Below, piece after piece: positions 56,443 through 63,773 of a stretch of DNA of 64,000 bases. The stretch is from Paenibacillus sp. FSL R7-0273. Lineage in GTDB: Bacteria > Bacillota > Bacilli > Paenibacillales > Paenibacillaceae. Numbering within the stretch: position 1 is the first letter of the stretch; each line of letters begins with the position of its first letter. The notes under the pieces were generated by a model, which worked only from the letters and a program-made list of their open reading frames with translations, was not told the origin of the DNA and did no database searches. Both the position numbers and the translations under genes were made by a program. The stretch is from NCBI RefSeq assembly GCF_000758625.1, contig NZ_CP009283.1:1561501-1625500 (forward strand). The letters run 5' to 3'.

Positions 56443-56943
56443 TTATAAGAACTCAAAAAATCATTGTTGGAACATTCCTTTTACATTAATGGTTCATTTT
56501 CATGCTAATCGCTCTGTTCTTCAAAAGACTCTATGCAGATATAAAGTGCAATATACTTTGGTATACTCGAACTATAAGTGGTGAATAATGTGTTGGTCGA
56601 ATGATGATCAATCTTAAGCAGAACCTTGCCAAATTGATGAGATAAACGAGTGATTGAGCAAAAATTAGAAGCTAAGCCAATGGAACATATATATTATATA
56701 GACAGTTGAGGGACATATCGTTAAAGAATATAGCACTGGGTAAGATTGAGGAAATGAATAAACAGGATTTTTTACTCATGAATTAGACAGTTACCGACAA
56801 ATTAATACTCAACATCCTTAAAAGAGTAAACTATCTGCTAGAAAAGAGGCTATAAAATATACTACTTGAATAGTCGCAGTTTAAATGCAACACAAAAGAA
56901 TCAACTTAAATCGAAATCAATCTCAACAGGTTTATTTTTTTGA
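56443..56943. other. Degraded AT-rich stretch between sigK tail relic and copy 3
   Basis: Frequent stops in all frames; no supported gene or RNA. It looks like remnants of lost module cargo. Confidence 0.5.
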
Positions 56944-56990
56944 CATCGTATCGTGTCCATAACCTCAAAAAATTCGACAACACCGGCGAA
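56944..56990 (+). other. Attachment-site-like junction upstream of sigK copy 3
   Basis: CATCGTATCGTGTCCATAAC followed by CTC joins the sigK-derived AAAAAATTCGACAACAC, as at 49006 with one base different. Confidence 0.6.
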
Positions 56991-57468
56991 GACATGGAGG
57001 ATCTGATCTCCATTGGCACGATCGGGTTGATTAAGGCCATTGAGAGCTCGTCCGAATAAGGGTACGAAGCTCGCTACGTTCGCGGCCCGATGTATCGAGA
57101 ATGAGATATTGATGCATCTCCGCTCACTGAAAAAAACACGGAAAGACGTGTCTCCTCATGATCCGATTGGGACAGACAAGGAAGGTAATGAAATTACTCT
57201 GATTGATATCCTCGGCTCGGAGACGGATGATGTGATTAAGGAAGTGGACCTGAAGATTGAGAAGAGCAAGATTTACCGCAACCTCGACATCTTGGACGAG
57301 AGGGAGAAAGAGGTCGTCGTCGGCCGCTTCGGCCTGGACACCGGCGGGGAGGAGCGGACGCAACGGGAGATTGCAAAGGATCTGGGGATCTCGCGGAGTT
57401 ATGTTTCAAGGATAGAGAAAAGGGCGCTGATGAAGCTTTATCATGAGTTTTATAAGGCGAAGCGGTGA
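56967..57468 (+). pseudogene. sigK: sigK 3' fragment, copy 3 (frameshifted)
   Basis: Same start point (KKFDNT) and same end as copy 2. A two-base loss near 57050 (AGCTCGTCCG versus AGTTACCGGCCG in sigK) shifts the frame, and one residue is changed (VSPHD for VSLHD); otherwise the encoded protein matches. Its terminator resembles that of intact sigK, so this may be the original chromosomal 3' end left at the far side of the insertions. Confidence 0.9.
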
Positions 57469-57509
57469 ATAGGTAATCTATAAAATAGTACCGAGTAAAA
57501 TAAGTGTAT

Positions 57510-57546
57510 GGAGCGACTTGTCTACGGATGAGTCGCCTTTTTATTT
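57510..57546 (+). terminator. Terminator after sigK copy 3
   Basis: GCGACT...AGTCGC stem with internal pairing, followed by TTTTTATTTT; related to the terminator at 38852-38886. Confidence 0.8.
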
Positions 57547-57763
57547 TATACGCATAACGTTTATTAGGCTAGAAAGTATAGGCCTATAGGCACCTATTAT
57601 AAATCGAGGGCAAGGTGCAATGGGCAAGCAATAGATAGAGACGAGCATATCTTCATTATGGTAGATTATCATTTCCGATCAAGAGGGTAATGAAGAATAT
57701 GGATAGGATGTAAAAGGCAACTGGACTGCAGTTAATCAGCATGAAGAACCAGTGGAGGACGCT

Positions 57764-57870
57764 GGTACGACCCGAGTGTCGGAAGATTCATCACAGAAGA
57801 TACCTGGGAAGGCAGACTGAATCATCCGGATAGCCAGAATCCATATATTTACGTAAAAAATAATCCGGTG
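57764..57870 (+). pseudogene. RHS-repeat core fragment
   Basis: One frame reads WYDPSVGRFITEDT, the hallmark of the RHS-repeat-associated core domain, followed by NPYIYVKNNP. Upstream bases (57598-57763) carry stops in every frame, so only a remnant of an RHS/WapA-type polymorphic toxin gene is left. Confidence 0.8.
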
Positions 57871-57925
57871 TTGTTTTTTTTACTAAGTAAACATAAAAAC
57901 ATGGGAAACAGCAATAAATCCGCAT

Positions 57926-57969
57926 GAAAGGCCACCTTCAAAACATTGATGAGGGTGGCCCTTTCGTGT
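57926..57969 (+). terminator. Terminator downstream of the RHS remnant
   Basis: AAAGGCCACC...GGTGGCCCTTT hairpin. Between here and 58214 I see no gene. Confidence 0.75.
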
Positions 57970-58214
57970 TACATCATTATAAGCGGTAGTTTTGATTTTC
58001 TCAGCCAAGATATATCAGCAACCCGTCATAGTATGTCTGCAAATTTCAGTGTTCCTCTTTAAACTCCAGACCCTTACTTTGTAGGTATACTTTAAGAGAT
58101 GTCTCGTTTACCATAGCATCTACAAGATTGTAAAGAGGCTAACCATCTGGATTATTATCAGCCAACGGATAGTGAAGGTCAACTCGACTGCTTGAGTAGC
58201 TCCTATCCCTCCAT

Positions 58215-58243
58215 CTGACTATGTTGTTTGATTCTGCTATAAT
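58215..58243 (+). promoter_or_regulatory. Promoter of the 58275 gene
   Basis: CTGACT, a 17-base spacer and a perfect TATAAT, about 30 bases before the start codon. Confidence 0.6.
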
Positions 58244-58274
58244 AGAAGATACCATGTGAGATAGGCGGTGTCGG

Positions 58275-59375
58275 ATGACGATTTATATTAGAAGCGAGCA
58301 TAGGAAACGCGAGTATTTTGAGTTTAAGCGTAAGAAGGAATATGTGAGAATAGAGACAAATATTTCGCCATCGAATCTGGAATTCCATGATAGTATTTCA
58401 GGAAGTAGCCACAGTAAAGTGATAGAGTATCATGATCAAACTCGATACTCCGTAGCATATGACATTGAAAATGACAAAGAAGGCGAATATAAGGCACGAG
58501 GCTTGATTGTCTGCGAACCAGTTAATACAGTGGACGAGTTCAAAGCAATATTTATGAGTCATAAAATTACGAAGGTTAAGCTGAATGTTGAGTCCGTAAA
58601 AGATCTGCTTAAGAGTTCTTTGGTCTTGGAGGATGGAACTAAGATCAGCAAGGACTGGCTGATTGAATTTGGGGAGTCTAAAAGTTACCCAGAGGCTGAC
58701 AGGTTCGTGAACATAATACGGCGTTTTCTTGAGTTTATACACGCTACAATTATTGATGTAGACTCGGTGATCTTTCAAACGGAGGGTTCACAAAACGTTT
58801 TGCATATCTACCCTAAACCAATTTTTAAGGAATTAAGTGTACCTAGTCGGACAGAAATTTTTCGTTTACTGGCTCCTGATCTTCAAATAGAGGATGAGGA
58901 CAAGTTGAAGCTCCTTACTGCTTTAGGGGTCTGGACGAGTTTCTTTCTAAAGAATCCACAACATGCTTTTCTTGAAAGTGCGGGAAAAGTAATGCGACCA
59001 TATGAACATACGGCTAAGAATTATATCATTTCAGATCGAGTGGATTTTTTAGTTGGAATGATAAAGGTTGTACGCCCTGAATTAGCGATTGGAATAGACC
59101 AAAAACCAAAAGTTGCTGGCAGAATACTTAAAGATTTATTTAGAGCACCAACAAGAGCCACTCGGTTTGAATACAGTCAAAGAGATAACATTATTGAGAG
59201 ATGTAAAAATGTCAGGAACTTAGTGATCCACAAGATCCAAGATAGCACCGCTGAGACGAATGTCAGTCAAAGTGATTATGATATTTTTAATACGTTTTTC
59301 TTTAAGAGTTTCGCTCACTTAATGTTACTGTCTCTGGCGTCATCTGCCGAGGATAGGACATCAAACCAAGCTTAG
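58275..59375 (+). CDS. Unassigned protein with HEPN-like C-terminus
   Basis: A 366-residue protein not assigned to a named family. The C-terminal helical part contains RNLVIH (R314-H319), which matches the R-N-x(3)-H form of HEPN ribonuclease active sites, followed by long helices (YDIFNTFFFKSFAHLMLLSLAS). The N-terminal ~200 residues are mixed alpha/beta without recognised motifs. A promoter and terminator of its own make it a single-gene unit. If HEPN is right it could be an RNase effector, for example an abortive-infection type; I hold this as a hypothesis only. Confidence 0.65.
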   Translation: MTIYIRSEHRKREYFEFKRKKEYVRIETNISPSNLEFHDSISGSSHSKVIEYHDQTRYSVAYDIENDKEGEYKARGLIVCEPVNTVDEFKAIFMSHKITKVKLNVESVKDLLKSSLVLEDGTKISKDWLIEFGESKSYPEADRFVNIIRRFLEFIHATIIDVDSVIFQTEGSQNVLHIYPKPIFKELSVPSRTEIFRLLAPDLQIEDEDKLKLLTALGVWTSFFLKNPQHAFLESAGKVMRPYEHTAKNYIISDRVDFLVGMIKVVRPELAIGIDQKPKVAGRILKDLFRAPTRATRFEYSQRDNIIERCKNVRNLVIHKIQDSTAETNVSQSDYDIFNTFFFKSFAHLMLLSLASSAEDRTSNQA

Positions 59376-59436
59376 TGACCTTAGGGAGAAGTGGGCGATT
59401 AGACGAACTCATTGAGCTTAATGTTGTATGGTAGTA

Positions 59437-59484
59437 AAAACAGCGGCAACCTGAAAAATCTAGGTTGCCGCTGTTAGTTTTCTG
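59437..59484 (+). terminator. Terminator after the HEPN-like gene
   Basis: AACAGCGGCAACCT pairs with AGGTTGCCGCTGTT, followed by a T-rich tail. Confidence 0.88.
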
Positions 59485-59559
59485 CTGAAGTCATTGTAGT
59501 TTCGCATGGTTATTTCAGGTAAATTGATGGAAAGCTATCAACTCGAAGTGAGGTGAACT

Positions 59560-60693
59560 ATGAACCCGTACACATTAGATGATTCATTACTACAGCAATT
59601 CAAACAAGCTGTCTTCGACCACGATGATTTTTTGATTAACACCTACTGTGACTTCAACGGAGAAAATCGCTGGAACCTGATCTGTTCTGCGAAAGATTGG
59701 CTTAGCGTCAGCGTTAATGGTTTACCGTACATCAACTTGAACCATGAAATTGATGACGTTCGTTCACTAAATGTCGCACAATTAATAATGACTTACGACA
59801 TAGTTGTCGAATCAGTAAAGAAGCTGCTTCAGGTATTCGGTCTTGATCATCCGTTAAAAGATGAAAGTTCCACCTTTAACAAACCTGTGCCAGATGATAG
59901 GTATTTCAAGCAGATACGAGCCTGTTTCGCAGCACATCCAGTTGATCTTGATAGCACTGATGGGGTGAAAGTCAAGGTAAAGGGCAGCAACCAAAAGCCA
60001 GAAAGGTATTTCGCTTCTTGGTCTAGCGATGTTGGGGGGGATGCCGATTATTCGGTTTATCTTTACAGCAATAAGCCAGGGTCAGATCCTATCCCCTTCC
60101 TGATGAACTTTGCTCAGATCCACGCTTATACAGTCAAGCGATACTCACTTTTAGCTGATATTGTAAGAGCTATCGAAGAGAAGAAAGAGATGTTTTCTCA
60201 AGAACAGTCTCAGCGACCAATCAGACGCAATGCTAATGTTGTTGAGCAACTTCAAATCCTCTTGCAAGAAAACGGTGTTCGAATTCGTGAGGGTGACGGG
60301 TATCATTATCAGATCAAAACGGTGATTGATCTTTTTACTGCACCACAAGAGTTCACTGATCAGGAGCAGGAAGTTGTGGCACCGTATCTGCGATTATTGA
60401 AGACGCTGGTCGAAGAAATATACCAAGCGTTGCAAACAATGCAGTATGAAGACTTAGCTCACGGCTACCTTCTAAATTCGGGTTCCCACAGATATGAAAA
60501 CATATTCTACGATCTTTCCAAAGTGTTCGAGTATATAAATAACCCTCACTACATCCCGTCTTTGGTGGATAACCATTTGAGTCGTTTGATCAGTGCAGGG
60601 GTATTGCCTGAGTTTGTCAGCCGGGAAACAGACAAATGCGATCTGCAACTGTTGCTTCTATCGAAGCTTGCTGTTACGGGAGAAGAGTATTGA
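59560..60693 (+). CDS. Unassigned protein with possible HEPN-like motif
   Basis: A 377-residue protein, predominantly helical, with IRACFAAHPVDL (R120-x5-H126), a spacing allowed in HEPN active sites, followed by PERYFASWSSD and a long helix LLADIVRAIEEKKEMF. The C-terminal half is helical (APYLRLLKTLVEEIYQALQ). I recognise no family with certainty. ATG at 59560 with GAGGTGAA upstream. Possibly related in function to the gene before it, but each has its own transcription signals. Confidence 0.6.
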   Translation: MNPYTLDDSLLQQFKQAVFDHDDFLINTYCDFNGENRWNLICSAKDWLSVSVNGLPYINLNHEIDDVRSLNVAQLIMTYDIVVESVKKLLQVFGLDHPLKDESSTFNKPVPDDRYFKQIRACFAAHPVDLDSTDGVKVKVKGSNQKPERYFASWSSDVGGDADYSVYLYSNKPGSDPIPFLMNFAQIHAYTVKRYSLLADIVRAIEEKKEMFSQEQSQRPIRRNANVVEQLQILLQENGVRIREGDGYHYQIKTVIDLFTAPQEFTDQEQEVVAPYLRLLKTLVEEIYQALQTMQYEDLAHGYLLNSGSHRYENIFYDLSKVFEYINNPHYIPSLVDNHLSRLISAGVLPEFVSRETDKCDLQLLLLSKLAVTGEEY

Positions 60694-60763
60694 GTATTTG
60701 TTGGAGCTTGGACGAGACAACGAGTGTCGGTAACGTGTATTCAAGGAGTGATATCCGAAGGGG

Positions 60764-60803
60764 TAACCCGTCTTTTAATGTCACCCTACCCACTCATCCC
60801 ACT
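60764..60803. repeat. Spacer repeat, copy A
   Basis: GGGTAACCCGTCTTTTAATG, then ACCCACTCATCCCACT. Related copies are at 61749-61790 (GGGGTATCCCGACTTTTAAT) and 63654-63710 (ATCCCGGCTTTGAATACCCG...ACCCACTCATCCCACT). Each lies in a spacer upstream of a small gene. Confidence 0.55.
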
Positions 60804-60868
60804 CCTTCCTTAGTAGATGTGGTAATATTAAGCGTATAGACCCCACCCGCTAAAGGAGTGACCTGCTA

Positions 60869-61321
60869 ATGAGTGGCAGCTTAATCTATATCAGTTCATT
60901 ACAGCCCATTGAAATTGAGTTTGATGATGCGCTCCAAAAGGAGAAATACGCTTGCTTTTTTGCACCGGACATTAAGATTATTGGTTCAAAAATTCGGCTA
61001 TTGGCAATACCCTATGGTAGGGGAGTTCGATGGTTCCTTGCACAAGAGATTGAGAATGATGAAGAAGTTGCAACTTTAACGATTATTGACGGCGATACGC
61101 TCAAAGGGAAGCCCACCAATAAAGTCATCACTTTACCTTTAAGAGAGAACGGTTTACTCGACAATACAAGATATCACTTCTACGGTGATGTTGACAGGGA
61201 TTCTGGCGATTTGAAGATGATCGAAGCCATTCGTAAAAATTCAATGTATGAGTATAGCTTCTACCAATCACATAAGGACATCTTTACGATAACTCCAAGA
61301 AAATCCGAAGCCAAGTTCTGA
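60869..61321 (+). CDS. Unassigned 150-residue protein
   Basis: A small soluble protein rich in beta strands (IRLLAIPYGRGVRWFLAQEI, VATLTIIDGD). AAAGGAGTG lies 8 bases before the ATG, so it is very probably translated. No family recognised. It ends 18 bases before the next gene, likely in one operon. Confidence 0.65.
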   Translation: MSGSLIYISSLQPIEIEFDDALQKEKYACFFAPDIKIIGSKIRLLAIPYGRGVRWFLAQEIENDEEVATLTIIDGDTLKGKPTNKVITLPLRENGLLDNTRYHFYGDVDRDSGDLKMIEAIRKNSMYEYSFYQSHKDIFTITPRKSEAKF

Positions 61322-61339
61322 TTTACAGAGGTGACTCCT

Positions 61340-61687
61340 TTGCACAAGCTACTTGTACTTGCATCCCTGCTCCTAATATCGGCTGGCATCTTCACCTTCA
61401 CCATTCTCGACTCCAGGAAGGCTTACACGCCACCGATTGAGATGATAGCCTTCAGCAGCCTAACGGACGAGGAGCAAGACTTGATTCCAACGAGTCCGAA
61501 GGATTCAACCGTAGAACTGACCTCGGTCAGTGATATAGATAGCTCGCTTTTCAACAAGCCGTATGCCAACGATCAAGTCTGCGCAGTCACTTTCAACAAT
61601 ACCGTAACCGACAATTCCGGAAATCTCATAGTTTACATTGCCTTGGACGAGTCAACGGTTATCGGTAAAGGGTTTACTAACAAATAA
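61340..61687 (+). CDS. Small signal-anchored or secreted protein
   Basis: A 115-residue protein with an N-terminal hydrophobic helix (LLVLASLLLISAGIFTFTI) that would anchor it in the membrane or direct export, then a Ser/Thr/Asp-rich outer part. TTG at 61340 has GAGGTG 7 bases upstream; a GTG 9 bases earlier overlaps that site. Function unknown; follows the 60869 gene closely. Confidence 0.6.
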   Translation: MHKLLVLASLLLISAGIFTFTILDSRKAYTPPIEMIAFSSLTDEEQDLIPTSPKDSTVELTSVSDIDSSLFNKPYANDQVCAVTFNNTVTDNSGNLIVYIALDESTVIGKGFTNK

Positions 61688-61707
61688 TGCGTATAAAGCT
61701 GACAGTG

Positions 61708-61737
61708 AATCACACTTCTCCGAGGTGTGATTTTGTA
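61708..61737 (+). terminator. Terminator of the 60869-61687 unit
   Basis: AATCACAC-TTCTCCGAG-GTGTGATT followed by a T-rich tail. Confidence 0.85.
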
Positions 61738-61748
61738 TTTGTCTTATA

Positions 61749-61790
61749 AAGGGGTATCCCGACTTTTAATGCCCCACTCTGTCCACCTAA
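61749..61790. repeat. Spacer repeat, copy B
   Basis: GGGGTATCCCGACTTTTAAT followed by CCCCACTCTGTCCACC, similar to copies A and C. Confidence 0.5.
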
Positions 61791-61842
61791 TGCAACCCCT
61801 CTCAACTTTGTTGTAACGTAGTCGGAAATAAGTGATATTTGG

Positions 61843-61894
61843 TTGACCTCTCTTTGCTTTTCTAGTATAATAACCTTTGTCGGACTAACCGACA
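61843..61894 (+). promoter_or_regulatory. Promoter and inverted-repeat operator of the 61918 gene
   Basis: TTGACC (61843-61848), a 17-base spacer and TATAAT (61866-61871), then the inverted repeat TGTCGG-ACTAA-CCGACA at 61878-61894 overlapping the likely transcription start. Its position suits a repressor site. Confidence 0.7.
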
Positions 61895-61917
61895 TAATTG
61901 TAGAAGGGGGACTACCA

Positions 61918-62382
61918 ATGTACAGATACAATCTAACCCTCTGGCTTTCTGACGAATCCTTGCGTAAGGAAATCAAACTAACCGACAAAGAGTATCGCGA
62001 TGCTATCGAGATTGATGCCAAGGAACATTACAATGCGATCTCAAGGCGCAGCAAGAATCCAAAGGCTATAACGGAGTGTAAAGTCGTCAATAACTCCGGT
62101 GCAAGCGAGATAAGAATCACCTTGGAGAGTGAGGCAGTCCTCAACACTCCCAACCGAGCCTTAAAGGTTTTCAGCAGTTACTTGGCGAACGGGGCTTTGT
62201 CGGACTTAGTGCGGTATAACTCCCTCTTTCGAGGGAGTGCAGAAGAGGTTGAAATAAATAGTCATGAAGAGGAAATTTCCGATGAAGCCTTATTGAACAT
62301 GTTGATTCGTTGTGTGCTGAAAAAGTCAAAAGAGGATCGCGATTTATTGGAATCGGTAAAAGCAGTAGTAAAGAGCCAGTAA
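61918..62382 (+). CDS. Unassigned 154-residue protein
   Basis: A charged soluble protein (SDESLRKEIKLTDKEYRDAIEI...). The ATG at 61918 follows AAGGGGG and a near-consensus promoter; the frame continues upstream over that promoter and so is not coding there. No family recognised. It might bind the inverted repeat in its own promoter, but no helix-turn-helix is evident. Confidence 0.65.
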   Translation: MYRYNLTLWLSDESLRKEIKLTDKEYRDAIEIDAKEHYNAISRRSKNPKAITECKVVNNSGASEIRITLESEAVLNTPNRALKVFSSYLANGALSDLVRYNSLFRGSAEEVEINSHEEEISDEALLNMLIRCVLKKSKEDRDLLESVKAVVKSQ

Positions 62383-62438
62383 CAAGGCTAAACTCGCTGT
62401 AGCTGTAGCACTTTTCCTCCTAGAGAGGGGTATAAGAT

Positions 62439-62705
62439 ATGCTCTTGAGTCATATTTTTGAGGTTTGCGGCAAGGAAGAAATATTAACTCCCAACCAAGC
62501 TTTCGACCAAGGATGGGACTACCCTCCGAGAATGGGAAAGTTCCAGACCGTATCTCCGCGCACTTGCGGAAGCTGTGGGGTTACCGGAACCCTATGGTGG
62601 TCTATAACTATTGAGGGTAAGCAGATCGCTGATCTCTCGGAGCGGCAGCTTGCAACGCTGAATCGTATCTTGAACGAGCCAGACTCTATTGCAGTTCCTA
62701 ATTGA
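62439..62705 (+). CDS. Small zinc-finger-like protein
   Basis: An 88-residue protein with a C-x2-C pair (SPRTCGSCGVTGTLWW) and a C-terminal helix (SERQLATLNRIL). Only one Cys pair is present plus an earlier Cys (EVCGK), so metal binding is uncertain. AGAGGGG precedes the ATG, and the sequence CCTCCTAGAGAGG could fold over that site. Function unknown. Confidence 0.6.
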   Translation: MLLSHIFEVCGKEEILTPNQAFDQGWDYPPRMGKFQTVSPRTCGSCGVTGTLWWSITIEGKQIADLSERQLATLNRILNEPDSIAVPN

Positions 62706-62724
62706 CCGAAGGAGATGATTATCC

Positions 62725-63099
62725 ATGTTCACAAATGGGCAACTCGATGACTCTTTTTAATCTGCATCATCTGTTGTATTTAGAGGCGAGGGGTTTGACA
62801 CGTTTGTATTCAGAAAAGGATTTGAAGAAGAAACATCTCTCACGGATGATGAGAAAAATCAGATACTCTCCTATTTAGAGAAAAAAGTGAGCAGGAGTGA
62901 TACTCTGTTCATTAAGGCAAAGGAATGTATTGATCAGAGTGAGATGTCGAGTGACTATTTTCATAACTATCCAAGGAAGTTTCGCGGCGCTTATCGTCCT
63001 GTCGTAATGCAGTTCCTCGCAGGTTTGATGATTAACTCACTCGACAAGACTATCAATCCCTCTTGTTCTTCATCGCAGGTCATCGTTAACAACTCATAA
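62725..63099 (+). pseudogene. Small gene broken by an early nonsense codon
   Basis: AAGGAG and ATG at 62725 open a frame that meets TAA at codon 12 (62758) and then stays open without further stops to 63099, giving a protein-like sequence (VVFRGEGFDTFVFRKGFEE...). GTG at 62887 could yield only the last 70 residues. Likely a recently inactivated 124-codon gene of unknown function, or a sequencing error at TTTTTTAA. Confidence 0.6.
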
Positions 63100-63232
63100 G
63101 AGTAATCGATCAACTGCTGATACCCCCAGCATTTTTTCTTCATTATGGGGTTGTTGAGACCGTCGACTCGACTTGTGAACCTCGCTAAAGTACGGTAACA
63201 TCGTACAAACTATTAAGCGAGATGAAGGTAGA

Positions 63233-63547
63233 ATGTCGCAAGACTACTGGTCAGAGTCGTTCAAGAAACTAATCGATCAGCGCTTTAATGAACTTGCGAG
63301 AGCTGCTTCATTGGTAGATGAGGTAAGTTCCTTACGGGAGAAGCAGGCAGAAATCGAAGCGGGTTTGAAGCGCGATCTTAGTCCCGAAGCCTTTCGCAGT
63401 ATCTTAGAATGGGAAGATATAGTTAATTACCGGAACACCGTTGAAAGAGAATGGCTGTATCTAGCAGGGGTCAAAGATGGGGTTCGCCTGTATAAGCATC
63501 TTCTCGATATTATGGGAGGTGCTGAAATTCCGCCGCGACAATCGTAA
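63233..63547 (+). CDS. Unassigned 104-residue protein with coiled-coil-like segment
   Basis: A charged helical protein (LIDQRFNELARAASLVDEVSSLREKQAEIEAGLKR) that may form a coiled coil, ending in KDGVRLYKHLLDIMGG. ATG at 63233 with AAGGTAG upstream. No family recognised. A terminator follows. Confidence 0.6.
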   Translation: MSQDYWSESFKKLIDQRFNELARAASLVDEVSSLREKQAEIEAGLKRDLSPEAFRSILEWEDIVNYRNTVEREWLYLAGVKDGVRLYKHLLDIMGGAEIPPRQS

Positions 63548-63577
63548 CCATAGTCGCTGGTTCATCAAGTCCATCCA

Positions 63578-63620
63578 TTAAGCACCAAGCTCCTATGAAT
63601 TGGGATTTTGGTGCTTTTGT
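63578..63620 (+). terminator. Terminator after the 63233 gene
   Basis: AAGCACCAA pairs with TTGGTGCTT, 19-base loop, followed by TTGT. Confidence 0.75.
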
Positions 63621-63653
63621 TGTCCAAGGCAGGACACGAGGTGTGATCTGTAA

Positions 63654-63710
63654 GGGTCATCCCGGCTTTGAATACCCGACCTGCCTTGTTCTACCCACTC
63701 ATCCCACTTG
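63654..63710. repeat. Spacer repeat, copy C
   Basis: ATCCCGGCTTTGAATACCCG, then ACCCACTCATCCCACT, matching copy A at 60764-60803 with a longer middle. Confidence 0.5.
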
Positions 63711-63773
63711 TCCGATCAACAGAGACCAAGTAAGATGGAAGATGTATACAAAAATGTCGAGGGGTGACGACTA

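Noticed and set aside
60636..60839. 67-residue frame overlapping the end of the 59560 gene
   Set aside because: Out-of-frame shadow with no start signals; covers the spacer repeat.
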